DNA of 64,000 bases. Origin: Gammaproteobacteria bacterium. GTDB taxonomy: Bacteria > Pseudomonadota > Gammaproteobacteria > GRL18. Where the stretch lies: positions 62,001 through 126,000 of the forward strand of contig JALUZF010000162.1 in assembly GCA_027012135.1 (NCBI GenBank), given 5' to 3'. The notes beneath the pieces are model-generated. The model was not told the origin of the DNA. It did no database searches and worked only from the letters and a program-made list of their open reading frames with translations. Made by a program: the position numbers and the translations under genes. The first letter of the stretch is position 1, and each line of letters starts with the position of its first letter. Below, one piece after another: positions 16,580-24,523 of this stretch.

Positions 16580-18140
16580 TATCTTCCTGCAGAGTCAGCA
16601 GTGGCCGGCCATTCATTTCTGACGGAATATCCAGGCCCATCAGATACAGCATAGTCGGGGCAATATCAGATAAGGCTCCGGTTTCCGCCATAACTGCATC
16701 GCGATGACCCACATAAACAAAGGGGACAGGATTACAGGTATGGGCCGTATGAGCCTGGCCAGTATCTTCATTGAGCATCAGTTCGGCATTACCGTGATCC
16801 GCAGTGAGCAATAACTCGCCGCCAGCCTCATCAGTGGCCTTGCAGATGGCATCAATAAATTTATCCAGTGCTTCAATGGCCTTAATAGTGGCTTCTTCAT
16901 TACCGGTGTGACCCACCATATCGGGATTAGCAAAGTTACAGATAATGGCATCGTACTGATCGGATTTAATGGCTTCAACCAGCTTTTCGGTCAGCAGAGG
17001 AGCATTCATTTCAGGCTGCAGATCATAGGTGGCCACGTCCGGTGAATCAATCAGAATACGATCTTCATCCGGGAAGGGCTCTTCCTCGCCACCGTTAAAG
17101 AAAAAGGTAACATGGGCGTATTTTTCAGTTTCTGCAATACGCAGCTGACGTAAACCCAGTTTGGAAATATATTCACCAAAGACATTGTTCAGTCGCTCGG
17201 GTGGAAAGGCGACCGGAATATCAAACCTGGAAGAATACTCAGTCAGGCTGACAAACTGTCCCAGTTTAAAACGGCGATCCCGTTTAAAGGCTTCAAAATC
17301 ATCTTCAATAAAAGGCCGGGTGATCTGGCGGGCGCGGTCGGAACGATAGTTCATAAAGATCATAATATCGCCGTCTTCAATCCGCACCGGCTTAGTCCCT
17401 TTGGGAATAATAGCCGTAGCCTGGACAAACTCATCGGATTCACCGCGCTGATAGGCCTCGTCCAGACCTTCCATTGCCGATTCAGCACTGAATTCACCTT
17501 TACCATCGGCAATCACATCATAGGCGGATTTAATCCGTTCCCAGCGATGATCCCGATCCATGGCATAATAGCGACCTACAATTGAGGCAAAGCGTCCATG
17601 ACCCAGTTCATTAAAGACAGCCTGCATAGCCTTGATGGATTCTTTAGCACTGCGTGGAGCCGTATCACGGCCATCCAGAAAAGCGTGCAGGTATAACTTG
17701 CTGACACCGCGCTCTGCGGCCAGTTTGGCCATAGCATGAATATGACATTCGTGGCTGTGTACGCCGCCTGGAGAAAGCAGCCCCATAATATGGACGGCTT
17801 TATCATTTTCCAGCGCCTGATCCACAGCTTCGGTCAGGGTGCAGTTGGTAAAGAAAGAACCGGTACGTACGGCCCGGCTGACCCGGGTATACTCCTGGTA
17901 AACGACTCGGCCGGAACCGATATTAAGATGGCCGACCTCAGAATTACCCATCTGACCAGCAGGCAGCCCGACTTCAGCACCAGAGGCCTTAATCAGGGTA
18001 TGCGGTCTTTCCTTCCATAATTTGTCCCACACCGGTGTTCTGGCTTCAATAATTGCATTATGGCTTGGATTATCGGAGTAACCCCAGCCATCAAGAATAA
18101 CCAGTGTTAAAGGTTTTGGGGGTGTTGATGATTTTGACAT
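16560..18140 (-). CDS. gpmI: 2,3-bisphosphoglycerate-independent phosphoglycerate mutase
   Basis: A 526-residue cofactor-independent enzyme interconverting 3- and 2-phosphoglycerate. The N-terminal VILDGWGYS (14-22) supplies a metal aspartate, Ser67 in [10 protein letters not shown] is the phosphoserine nucleophile, and LTADHGNAE plus GQAHTAHT carry the C-terminal metal ligands. Length is usual for the family. It is first in the operon with envC, ctpA and the deacetylase, an arrangement conserved in gammaproteobacteria. Confidence 0.96.
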   Translation of the reverse strand: MSKSSTPPKPLTLVILDGWGYSDNPSHNAIIEARTPVWDKLWKERPHTLIKASGAEVGLPAGQMGNSEVGHLNIGSGRVVYQEYTRVSRAVRTGSFFTNCTLTEAVDQALENDKAVHIMGLLSPGGVHSHECHIHAMAKLAAERGVSKLYLHAFLDGRDTAPRSAKESIKAMQAVFNELGHGRFASIVGRYYAMDRDHRWERIKSAYDVIADGKGEFSAESAMEGLDEAYQRGESDEFVQATAIIPKGTKPVRIEDGDIMIFMNYRSDRARQITRPFIEDDFEAFKRDRRFKLGQFVSLTEYSSRFDIPVAFPPERLNNVFGEYISKLGLRQLRIAETEKYAHVTFFFNGGEEEPFPDEDRILIDSPDVATYDLQPEMNAPLLTEKLVEAIKSDQYDAIICNFANPDMVGHTGNEEATIKAIEALDKFIDAICKATDEAGGELLLTADHGNAELMLNEDTGQAHTAHTCNPVPFVYVGHRDAVMAETGALSDIAPTMLYLMGLDIPSEMNGRPLLTLQEDIEASVE

Positions 18141-18640
18141 AATTTGTTCTGGATTAATCCGGTTTGGACGTTTGCAGGCAACCTGGGCGGCTTTTTCAAG
18201 CTTGCAAATGACGCGTAAAAATTAGCTCAATATGAGGGTTTGCTCAAGACTTATGTTCAGGAGTCTATATGGGGTTAAAGCCCTGTTTTATCAAGTCTGA
18301 TACTAAAAAAACACTATTATACCAAAAGATTTGTGACATACACTTTATCCAGTCATTTTTTTATTCAAAACAGGGTAAAGCAGTGATACAGATGGCCTTA
18401 ATAAGTTAAATTGTGTTTTTTTAGAGCAGAACAAGTAAAATAAAGTAGAAATTTTCAAAAAAAAACAAATTAAATGATTTTTTTGCAAAAAACATACTCA
18501 TTACCCAAAATATTATTGTATACTGTTATTGTTATATTAGCGAATAATCCAGGCTGGATATATGATGGATATATAAAATGGATATATAAAAAGTATATGC
18601 CTGGATAAATAAAATATAAGAGATAAATAGGTGATAAATA
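18141..18640. promoter_or_regulatory. AT-rich intergenic region with TGGATATAT repeats
   Basis: This 500-base region separates the divergent gpmI operon and the ArsR-type regulator. I see no gene. Three direct copies of TGGATATAT lie at 18555-18563, 18566-18574 and 18579-18587, 54 to 86 bases before the regulator ATG, with 11- and 13-base periodicity. They are placed as a possible operator for autoregulation. The rest is AT-rich, with T-tracts near 18370 and 18480. Confidence 0.4.
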
Positions 18641-18991
18641 ATGGGTGACCAATTTAACCTGAGCGAGACGGACTGTTGTGATATGAAGATGGATTTAATG
18701 TCACGTGATGAAGATATTGATCGTGCTTCACGGTCGTTAAAAGCTATGTCTCATCCCCTGCGATTAAAAATTTTATGTACCCTGGGCGATGCAGAAATCA
18801 GTGTTCAGGATATTGTTGAAAAGGTAGGCACTTCACAAAGTAATATCTCACAGCATTTGGCCATTCTCCGGGACAAGGGCATTCTTGCTTCCCGTAAAGA
18901 TGCAAACAGAGTGTATTATCGAGTGGGCGATGCCAGAACCTTGCGTTTAATCGGCATGATGAGAGATGTGTTCTGTACTTTAGGCAGTTAG
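18641..18991 (+). CDS. ArsR-family regulator, SqrR/BigR/YgaV-like
   Basis: A 116-residue winged-helix regulator. The DNA-binding part is AMSHPLRLKIL ... TSQSNISQHLAILRDKGIL (35-82) and the wing is RKDANRVYYRV. Cys46 (KILCTLGD) and Cys112 (DVFCTLGS) occupy the positions of the two cysteines that in SqrR, BigR and YgaV form a polysulfide bridge and cause release from DNA. No ArsR-type metal CxC is in helix 3. Extra Cys12/Cys13 lie in the N-terminal tail. The following rhodanese supports a role in sensing sulfide or persulfide. Repeats upstream suggest autoregulation. Confidence 0.8.
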   Translation: MGDQFNLSETDCCDMKMDLMSRDEDIDRASRSLKAMSHPLRLKILCTLGDAEISVQDIVEKVGTSQSNISQHLAILRDKGILASRKDANRVYYRVGDARTLRLIGMMRDVFCTLGS

Positions 18992-19077
18992 CCGCTATTG
19001 TAAGCTCCTGTAATAAAGTACACATCAGTAATTAAATCTGCAGCGGTATTTAGTTTGTTGCTGGCAGGCTTAATTAT

Positions 19078-19120
19078 GACCAAAAAACCAATCAGAGGTA
19101 ATTTCTGTTTGGTTTTTTTT
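19078..19120 (+). terminator. Rho-independent terminator
   Basis: ACCAATCAGA (19087-19096) and TCTGTTTGGT (19104-19113) pair with one mismatch, flanked by an A-run and a T-run (19113-19120). It lies about 90 bases after the regulator gene, so the regulator is transcribed alone rather than with the rhodanese. Confidence 0.7.
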
Positions 19121-19215
19121 GCTTTTACCGGCACAATATACGCCTTCCGGCACTAATATAGCTTCCAGCACAAATACAGTTCTGGAACATACAGCATTAA
19201 TTTTTGAGTAAATAC

Positions 19216-19632
19216 ATGGAACATTTGAACGAATTTGTCACAACGAACTGGGTGATGATCCTGATGTGGTTCTTCCTGCTGGGAATGATCATCAATTCAT
19301 TTATCAAATCTTCTTACGATATCAGCGCCCTGCAGGCGGTACAGCTATTAAGCCATGAACCCGGCACCGTCATTGTGGATGTTCGTGAAGATAAGGAATA
19401 CCAGTCCGGTCATATACCTGATTCCATTCATATTCCGCTCAGTGCTCTGAAAGGCCGGGTGGATGAATTAAACAGGTACAAAGATAAGCATATTATTCTG
19501 AGCTGCCGTTCCGGGAGCCGTTCGGGCCGTGCCTGCAGCATTTTGAAAAAACACGGTTTTGAAAACGTCCATAATCTGAGTGGCGGCGTAATGGCCTGGG
19601 AAAAAGAAAATTTACCAATGAAAAAAGCTTAA
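19216..19632 (+). CDS. Membrane-anchored rhodanese-like protein
   Basis: A 138-residue protein with one N-terminal membrane helix (12-30, VMILMWFFLLGMIINSFI) and a rhodanese domain. The catalytic loop CRSGSRSG has Cys97, and VDVREDKEYQSGHIPDS is the family's second landmark. It resembles YibN, which sits before grxC and secB in E. coli. It should carry persulfide sulfur at the membrane. The ATG at 19216 gives a standard N-terminus; a TTG at 19204 adds four residues. The order rhodanese-grxC-(trxC)-secB-gpsA is the expected conserved cluster. Confidence 0.88.
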   Translation: MEHLNEFVTTNWVMILMWFFLLGMIINSFIKSSYDISALQAVQLLSHEPGTVIVDVREDKEYQSGHIPDSIHIPLSALKGRVDELNRYKDKHIILSCRSGSRSGRACSILKKHGFENVHNLSGGVMAWEKENLPMKKA

Positions 19633-19692
19633 AAAAGGGTTAATGAGTAAAAATAATTCAGATTTTTCACACGCTTGATAAAAGGTTAAGCT

Positions 19693-19965
19693 ATGTCCAA
19701 ACAACAAGCAGAGATTACTATTTATCTGACTCAATACTGTCCTTATTGTGTTCGGGCCAGAGGCCTGCTCAATGCCAGGGAAGTCAGCTATAACGAAATT
19801 GATGTCGGTGCGCAGCCTGAATTACGCGAAGAAATGATCCAGAAAAGCAACGGTGTGACATCCGTACCGCAGATATTTATCGGCGGTACTCATGTCGGTG
19901 GTTGTGATGATCTGTTTGCCCTGGAGTCTGCCGGCAAACTGGATGAGCTGCTTTTTCCGGAATAG
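19693..19965 (+). CDS. grxC: Glutaredoxin 3
   Basis: A 90-residue dithiol glutaredoxin with the active site CPYC (Cys16, Cys19), the cis-proline TSVPQIFI and GGCDDL near the C-terminus. It reduces disulfides and protein-glutathione adducts in the cytoplasm using glutathione. It lies between the rhodanese and trxC, 60 and 95 bases apart. Confidence 0.95.
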   Translation: MSKQQAEITIYLTQYCPYCVRARGLLNAREVSYNEIDVGAQPELREEMIQKSNGVTSVPQIFIGGTHVGGCDDLFALESAGKLDELLFPE

Positions 19966-20060
19966 CTATATATAGCCATATAAAACTTTAAAACTGAATA
20001 AACGTTCCCATTTATAAGTAATAAACATTATTTTTAAAATTTATAAATGGAGAAAAGTGC

Positions 20061-20495
20061 ATGGCAGATAGCGTACATATTGTTTGTCCTCATTGTGATG
20101 CGGTCAACCGTATTCCTGTTGCCAAACTGGCAGCCGGGGCAAAATGCGGTAAGTGTCATCAGATATTATTACCCGGTAAACCGGTAGAACTGAACGCAGA
20201 CCGCTTTAACAGGCATATTCAGAAAAATGATTTACCGGTACTGGTGGATTTCTGGGCACCCTGGTGCGGTCCCTGTAAAATGATGGCACCGGTGTTTGAA
20301 CAGACAGCCAGCTATTTTCAGCATAAACTGGAACTGGTTAAAGTCAATACAGAGCAGGAACAGGCTCTGGCGGCTCAATACGGTATTCGGAGCATTCCAA
20401 CTATTGCCCTGTTTCACCATGGTCGGGAAATTGCCCGACAGGCGGGAGCAATGGATCAGAACAGCCTGATCCAGTGGGTGCAGAGTCATTTGTAA
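20061..20495 (+). CDS. trxC: Thioredoxin 2 (zinc-containing)
   Basis: A 144-residue thioredoxin with an N-terminal zinc ribbon, CPHC (9-12) and CGKC (29-32), and the active site WCGPC (Cys69, Cys72) in VDFWAPWCGPCKMMAP. The cis-proline is in GIRSIPTIALF. This two-part layout is specific to TrxC. It sits inside the grxC-secB cluster, where it is not found in E. coli, and fits the redox theme of the neighbours. A GGAG ribosome site lies just upstream. Confidence 0.95.
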   Translation: MADSVHIVCPHCDAVNRIPVAKLAAGAKCGKCHQILLPGKPVELNADRFNRHIQKNDLPVLVDFWAPWCGPCKMMAPVFEQTASYFQHKLELVKVNTEQEQALAAQYGIRSIPTIALFHHGREIARQAGAMDQNSLIQWVQSHL

Positions 20496-20523
20496 TGCCT
20501 GCTTAAAACCGTACCTGTTTTTT

Positions 20524-20601
20524 ACCCCTCCCCTGTTTCACGGTAAACGGCCTTAGCGTTCCCTCCTGGCAAGGGGGAGTACTGCGTCAGCGGGGAGGGG
20601 G
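20524..20601. repeat. Inverted repeat CCCCTCCCC ... GGGGAGGGG
   Basis: CCCCTCCCC (20525-20533) and GGGGAGGGG (20592-20600) are perfect complements, 58 bases apart. An inner CCCTCC...GGGGGAG pair lies at about 20560-20578. The element fills the trxC-secB gap (20496-20666) and resembles a repeated intergenic palindrome. It may also reduce read-through between the genes. Confidence 0.55.
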
Positions 20602-20666
20602 ATGAATTTGAATGGCTGTAAATATTATTTTTACTTAAATAACAATCAATAGGGAAGTCACAATTA

Positions 20667-21167
20667 ATGGCAAACGAACAAGCAAATTCAAATGGTGAAG
20701 ATCAGGCTCAACAGCAGTTTGTAATTCAGAAAATCTTCTGTAAAGATATTTCTTTTGAAACACCGAACTCACCGCAGATATTTACTGAAAAGTGGGAACC
20801 GGAACTGAAAGTCGATTTACATACTGCCGTTAATCCACTGGCTGATAATGTTTTTGAAGTGGTTTTAACCGTTACTGCTACCGTTAAAACCGAAGACAAA
20901 ACAGCGTTTCTGGCAGAAGTACAACAGGCCGGTATTTTTAATGTTTCCGGTTTTGAAAAAGAGCAGATGGATCACATGCTGGGCAGTTATTGTCCGAACC
21001 TGCTATTCCCCTATGTTCGTGAAGTGATTTCCGAGCTGGTTAATAAAGGCGGCTTCCCGCAGCTTATTCTGCAGCCGGTTAATTTTGATGCCGTCTATGC
21101 CCAGCATCTGCAGCAGCGTCAGGCACAGAAAAATTCTGATGAGTCCGGTGCTGATGCCGTTCATTAA
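20667..21167 (+). CDS. secB: Protein-export chaperone SecB
   Basis: A 166-residue SecB, the tetrameric cytosolic chaperone that delivers preproteins to SecA. Landmarks are FVIQKIFCKDISFETPNSPQIF, the VVLTVTATVKTEDKTAFLAEVQQAGIFNVSGF core, and LFPYVREVISELVNKGGFPQLILQPVNFDAVYAQ at the C-terminus. Length fits the family. It precedes gpsA by 26 bases, the usual order. Confidence 0.96.
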   Translation: MANEQANSNGEDQAQQQFVIQKIFCKDISFETPNSPQIFTEKWEPELKVDLHTAVNPLADNVFEVVLTVTATVKTEDKTAFLAEVQQAGIFNVSGFEKEQMDHMLGSYCPNLLFPYVREVISELVNKGGFPQLILQPVNFDAVYAQHLQQRQAQKNSDESGADAVH

Positions 21168-21193
21168 TCCAGTGATGGCATAGAGACAATAGC

Positions 21194-22195
21194 GTGACCA
21201 CAAATGAAACCATCAGTATTATTGGTGCCGGTTCCTGGGGAACTGCACTGGCAATTCTGCTGGCAAAAAACGGTCATAAAGTTCTGGTCTGGGGCAGAAA
21301 TAAACAGAAAATGCTGGCCATGCAGGAGGCGGGTGAAAACCCGTTTTTTCTGCCCGGCATTGCTTTTCCTCCAGGCCTGCAGGTGACCAGTGATCTGCAG
21401 CAGGCCGTTACCAAAAGTCATGATCTGCTGCTGGTTATTCCCAGCCATGCCTTTCGTGATACCCTGAACAAAATTAAGGCCATTAACCCTGATATTCAGC
21501 ATATCTCCTGGGCCACCAAGGGTCTCGAAGCAGAGACCAGCCAGTTACTGCATCAGGTGATCGCAGAAGTGCTGGGTAAGGTACCCAATCAGGCCGTTAT
21601 ATCAGGACCTACTTTTGCAAAAGAAGTGGCCATAGGCCTGCCGACCGCCGTTACCATTGCGGCCAATAACCCCGACTATTCACAACATCTTGCCAGACTG
21701 CTCTGCAATGAAACCTTCCGGCCGTATTTAAGTGATGATATAACCGGACTGGAAGTGGGCGGTGCGGTCAAAAATGTTATGGCTATTGCGGCCGGTATAG
21801 CCGATGGTCTGGGTTTCGGGGCGAATACCCGTTCGGCGCTGATCACCCGGGCATTAAATGAAATAGGCCGGCTGTCAGGCAGACTGGGTGGCCAGCAAAA
21901 AACCCTGATGGGACTTTCCGGGCTGGGTGATTTACTGCTTACCTGTACCGATGATCAGTCCAGAAACCGACGCATGGGGCTGGCCATTGGTAAAGGTCAG
22001 AGCATGGAGCAGGCCCAGGAAGAAATACAGCAGGTGGTTGAAGGCGTGCAGACCGCCAGGCTGGTTTATGCCCTGGCTAATCAGCTTGAAGTGGAAATGC
22101 CGATTGTCGAACAGGTTTACAGGGTACTTTATGAGAACCTGCCGCCCAGAGAGGCCGTGCATAATTTATTGAGCAGAGATTACAAAGCTGAATAG
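21194..22195 (+). CDS. gpsA: NAD(P)-dependent glycerol-3-phosphate dehydrogenase
   Basis: A 333-residue enzyme making sn-glycerol-3-phosphate for phospholipids. It has the Rossmann motif GAGSWG (11-16), GPTFAKE (140s), and the catalytic-domain segment EVGGAVKNVMAIAAGIADGLGFG with its conserved Lys. The start is GTG at 21194; no closer in-frame ATG precedes the dinucleotide motif. It lies 10 bases before murI, so the two are probably one unit. Confidence 0.96.
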   Translation: MTTNETISIIGAGSWGTALAILLAKNGHKVLVWGRNKQKMLAMQEAGENPFFLPGIAFPPGLQVTSDLQQAVTKSHDLLLVIPSHAFRDTLNKIKAINPDIQHISWATKGLEAETSQLLHQVIAEVLGKVPNQAVISGPTFAKEVAIGLPTAVTIAANNPDYSQHLARLLCNETFRPYLSDDITGLEVGGAVKNVMAIAAGIADGLGFGANTRSALITRALNEIGRLSGRLGGQQKTLMGLSGLGDLLLTCTDDQSRNRRMGLAIGKGQSMEQAQEEIQQVVEGVQTARLVYALANQLEVEMPIVEQVYRVLYENLPPREAVHNLLSRDYKAE

Positions 22196-22205
22196 GCCTG
22201 CCCCT

Positions 22206-22988
22206 ATGAACCACAATCCCATAGGTATTTTTGATTCCGGCCTGGGCGGGCTGTCAGTCTTACATCAGGTCTGCCAGGTACTCCCCGATGAAACCATTCT
22301 CTATGTGGCTGACAGTGCCCATGCCCCCTATGGCTGTAAAGATGAAACCTTTGTTGAGCAACGCTCCCGAATCATTACCGAAAAACTGCTTGAACAGGGT
22401 GCCGGGGTTATCGTTATTGCCTGTAATACCGCCACTGCATCTATTATTGATCAGTTCCGTCAGGATTATGGTATCCCCTTTGTCGGTGTGGAGCCGGGTA
22501 TAAAACCGGCAGTGCGGATCACCCAGAATGCCAGAGTAGGGGTGCTTGCCACTACCGCCACAATTGCCAGTGAACGTTATCGGCAGCTTATAGAACGTTA
22601 TGCTCAGTCCATTAAGCTATACAGCCAGGCCTGTCCGGGACTGGCGGATAAAGTGGAACAGGGTGCGGTAGCCGCAGCGGATACCAGAGCTTTACTGAAC
22701 ACATATCTGCAGCCTCTACTGCAGCAGGATATTGATACCCTGGTGCTGGGCTGTACCCATTATTCCTTTTTAAGTGATACCATCAGAGAAATGGTGAATG
22801 CCAATATTACTCTGGTGGATACCAGCCGTGCGGTAGCGGATCAGCTCAGCAGAATTATCGGGCAGGATGAAAATAAAACAATAAGCCGCTCACCGGCAGT
22901 CCATTACTTTACCACGGGTTCAGTATCGGCTAGCCGGCAGGCTATCAAAACTCTGCTGGAGCTTGATGTGCCTGTGAATCATTTTTAA
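22206..22988 (+). CDS. murI: Glutamate racemase
   Basis: A 260-residue cofactor-independent racemase supplying D-glutamate for peptidoglycan. The two catalytic cysteines are Cys73 (IACNTATAS) and Cys183 (LGCTHYSFL); the N-terminal IFDSGLGGLSVL carries the catalytic Asp. The length is standard. It is co-oriented with gpsA and trmL in a tight cluster. Confidence 0.95.
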   Translation: MNHNPIGIFDSGLGGLSVLHQVCQVLPDETILYVADSAHAPYGCKDETFVEQRSRIITEKLLEQGAGVIVIACNTATASIIDQFRQDYGIPFVGVEPGIKPAVRITQNARVGVLATTATIASERYRQLIERYAQSIKLYSQACPGLADKVEQGAVAAADTRALLNTYLQPLLQQDIDTLVLGCTHYSFLSDTIREMVNANITLVDTSRAVADQLSRIIGQDENKTISRSPAVHYFTTGSVSASRQAIKTLLELDVPVNHF

Positions 22989-23010
22989 GCCCATAATGAG
23001 GAAATAACTG

Positions 23011-23475
23011 ATGTTCCATATTGCCTTATTTGAACCCAGAATTGCCCCCAATACCGGCAATATCATCCGTTTAAGTGCCAATAACGGCTGTGCATTACAT
23101 CTGATTGAACCGCTGGGCTTTGATTTTGAGGAAAAGAAACTGCGCCGTGCCGGTCTGGATTATCATGACCTGGCCCATGTTACCCGCTATCCGGATTATA
23201 AACACTTTGCCGAGGCCATGCAGGGACGACGAATTTTTGCCTGTACCACTAAAGGCACCCGTGATTATGCCCAGGTCAGCTATCAGGAGGGTGATGTACT
23301 ATTATTTGGTTCTGAAACACACGGTCTGTCCGATGCGGTTATGCAGAGCATTGATCCGGAAAAACGCATTCGTATTCCCATGAAATCAGATAACAGAAGT
23401 CTGAATCTGTCTAACGCCGTTGCGATTATCAGTTACGAAGCATGGCGCCAGATGGGATTTAAAGGCGGGGAATAA
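23011..23475 (+). CDS. trmL: tRNA (cytidine(34)-2'-O)-methyltransferase
   Basis: A 154-residue SPOUT-class methyltransferase modifying the wobble base of leucine tRNAs. It begins [21 protein letters not shown], has [12 protein letters not shown] in the knotted SAM site, and ends with [29 protein letters not shown], all typical of TrmL/YibK. It follows murI by 22 bases and a GAGG ribosome site is present. Confidence 0.95.
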   Translation: MFHIALFEPRIAPNTGNIIRLSANNGCALHLIEPLGFDFEEKKLRRAGLDYHDLAHVTRYPDYKHFAEAMQGRRIFACTTKGTRDYAQVSYQEGDVLLFGSETHGLSDAVMQSIDPEKRIRIPMKSDNRSLNLSNAVAIISYEAWRQMGFKGGE

Positions 23476-23491
23476 AAGCCTGAGTAAAACT

Positions 23492-24364
23492 TCAGCTCTG
23501 TTTTGAAGTCGCCACAGTCTCATAAACGGCCGCACTAATCACCAGCAAACCGCCGGCCACTGTTTTCCAGTCGGGCATTTCCGCCAGAAAAACAGCCGCA
23601 AATGCAGTACCGTAAACTACCTGCATACAGCCAATCAGGCTGGCGGTTTTAGCTTTCAGGTGCAGTAAACTATTGGCAAACAGAGTGTGCGGCAAAGCGG
23701 TAAAAAATATCCCCAGAACCAGTAACTGCAGCCACTGCCATTGTGTGACCTGCGGGATCACCTCTGCAGCAAAAGGCAGCAGCAGAACCATAACCACCAG
23801 GTTCTGATAAAACAGGGCATGACGGGCAGATGTGGCTTTAAAATAACGCCCCTGTAAAATATTGCGCAGGGCAAATAATAACGCTGAAAGTACGCCCCAA
23901 AATACGCCCTGTGTCGTTTGATTACTAATACTGAACTCGGGTACTAACAGGCTGATACCAAAGAGTACAATCAGAGCAGAAATAATATCCCTGATATGGG
24001 GTCTTTCACCATGAAAAAAGGGTTCCAGAAATACGGTGATCACCGGAAAGGTGTACAGGGAAATCATGCCCACTGCAATGGATGATATCTGCATGGCATG
24101 GAAATAGGTGACCCAGTGAGTACCCAGAAAAAAGCCCAGCACCAGTACAATAAAATAATCCCGCCGGCGTTTCAGATACAGGTTTTCCCGTCGCCAGAAA
24201 ATATACAGGGCAATGGCCAGTGCCGCAAAGATACTGCGCAGCAGGGTGATTTCAACGGCACTGAGGCTGATCAGTTTGGCAAATAAAGCGGTCAGGCCAA
24301 AAATTAGTACCGCAGCATGAACCGAAAGCAGACCTTCCTTATGATTCTGTATCCGCTCTGACAT
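23492..24364 (-). CDS. EamA/DMT family transporter
   Basis: About 290 residues forming ten hydrophobic helices in two EamA repeats, the fold of drug/metabolite exporters. The repeats start near LLSVHAAVLIFGLTALFAK and QTTQGVFWGVLSALLFALRNILQ. The substrate is unknown. I start at ATG 24364 (MSERIQ); a TTG at 24370 adds two residues. Its start overlaps the stop codon of the glcF remnant at 24367-24369, which suggests it was once coupled to a glcF gene. Confidence 0.88.
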   Translation of the reverse strand: MSERIQNHKEGLLSVHAAVLIFGLTALFAKLISLSAVEITLLRSIFAALAIALYIFWRRENLYLKRRRDYFIVLVLGFFLGTHWVTYFHAMQISSIAVGMISLYTFPVITVFLEPFFHGERPHIRDIISALIVLFGISLLVPEFSISNQTTQGVFWGVLSALLFALRNILQGRYFKATSARHALFYQNLVVMVLLLPFAAEVIPQVTQWQWLQLLVLGIFFTALPHTLFANSLLHLKAKTASLIGCMQVVYGTAFAAVFLAEMPDWKTVAGGLLVISAAVYETVATSKQS

Positions 24365-24366
24365 TA

Positions 24367-24497
24367 TCAATGCGCAGCCGGATCCAGCAGTTTAACCCAG
24401 TGCTTAAGCTGCTTCTGAGAGCGGGTGTTCAGGTGTAACTGACAAGCTACGTTGGCTGTTACAATAACATCAGGCTGTTCAGTATTGAGCGCCTGCA
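24367..24497 (-). pseudogene. glcF 3'-end remnant (partial duplicate)
   Basis: Bases 24375-24497 align without gaps to 27301-27423, the 3' end of glcF, with about 10 mismatches in 123. Read on the minus strand it encodes LQALNTEQPDVIVTANVACQLHLNTRSQKQLKHWVKLLDPAAH and a TGA stop, against LQALNTEQPDVIVTANVGCQLHLNTRTQKPVKHWIELLDPAALL in intact glcF. Many differences are silent or conservative. Nothing upstream of this piece remains; the ndvB-like gene begins its 3' end 27 bases away. Confidence 0.85.
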
Positions 24498-24523
24498 ACC
24501 CGTACGGTGAGATCATGTTCAGC

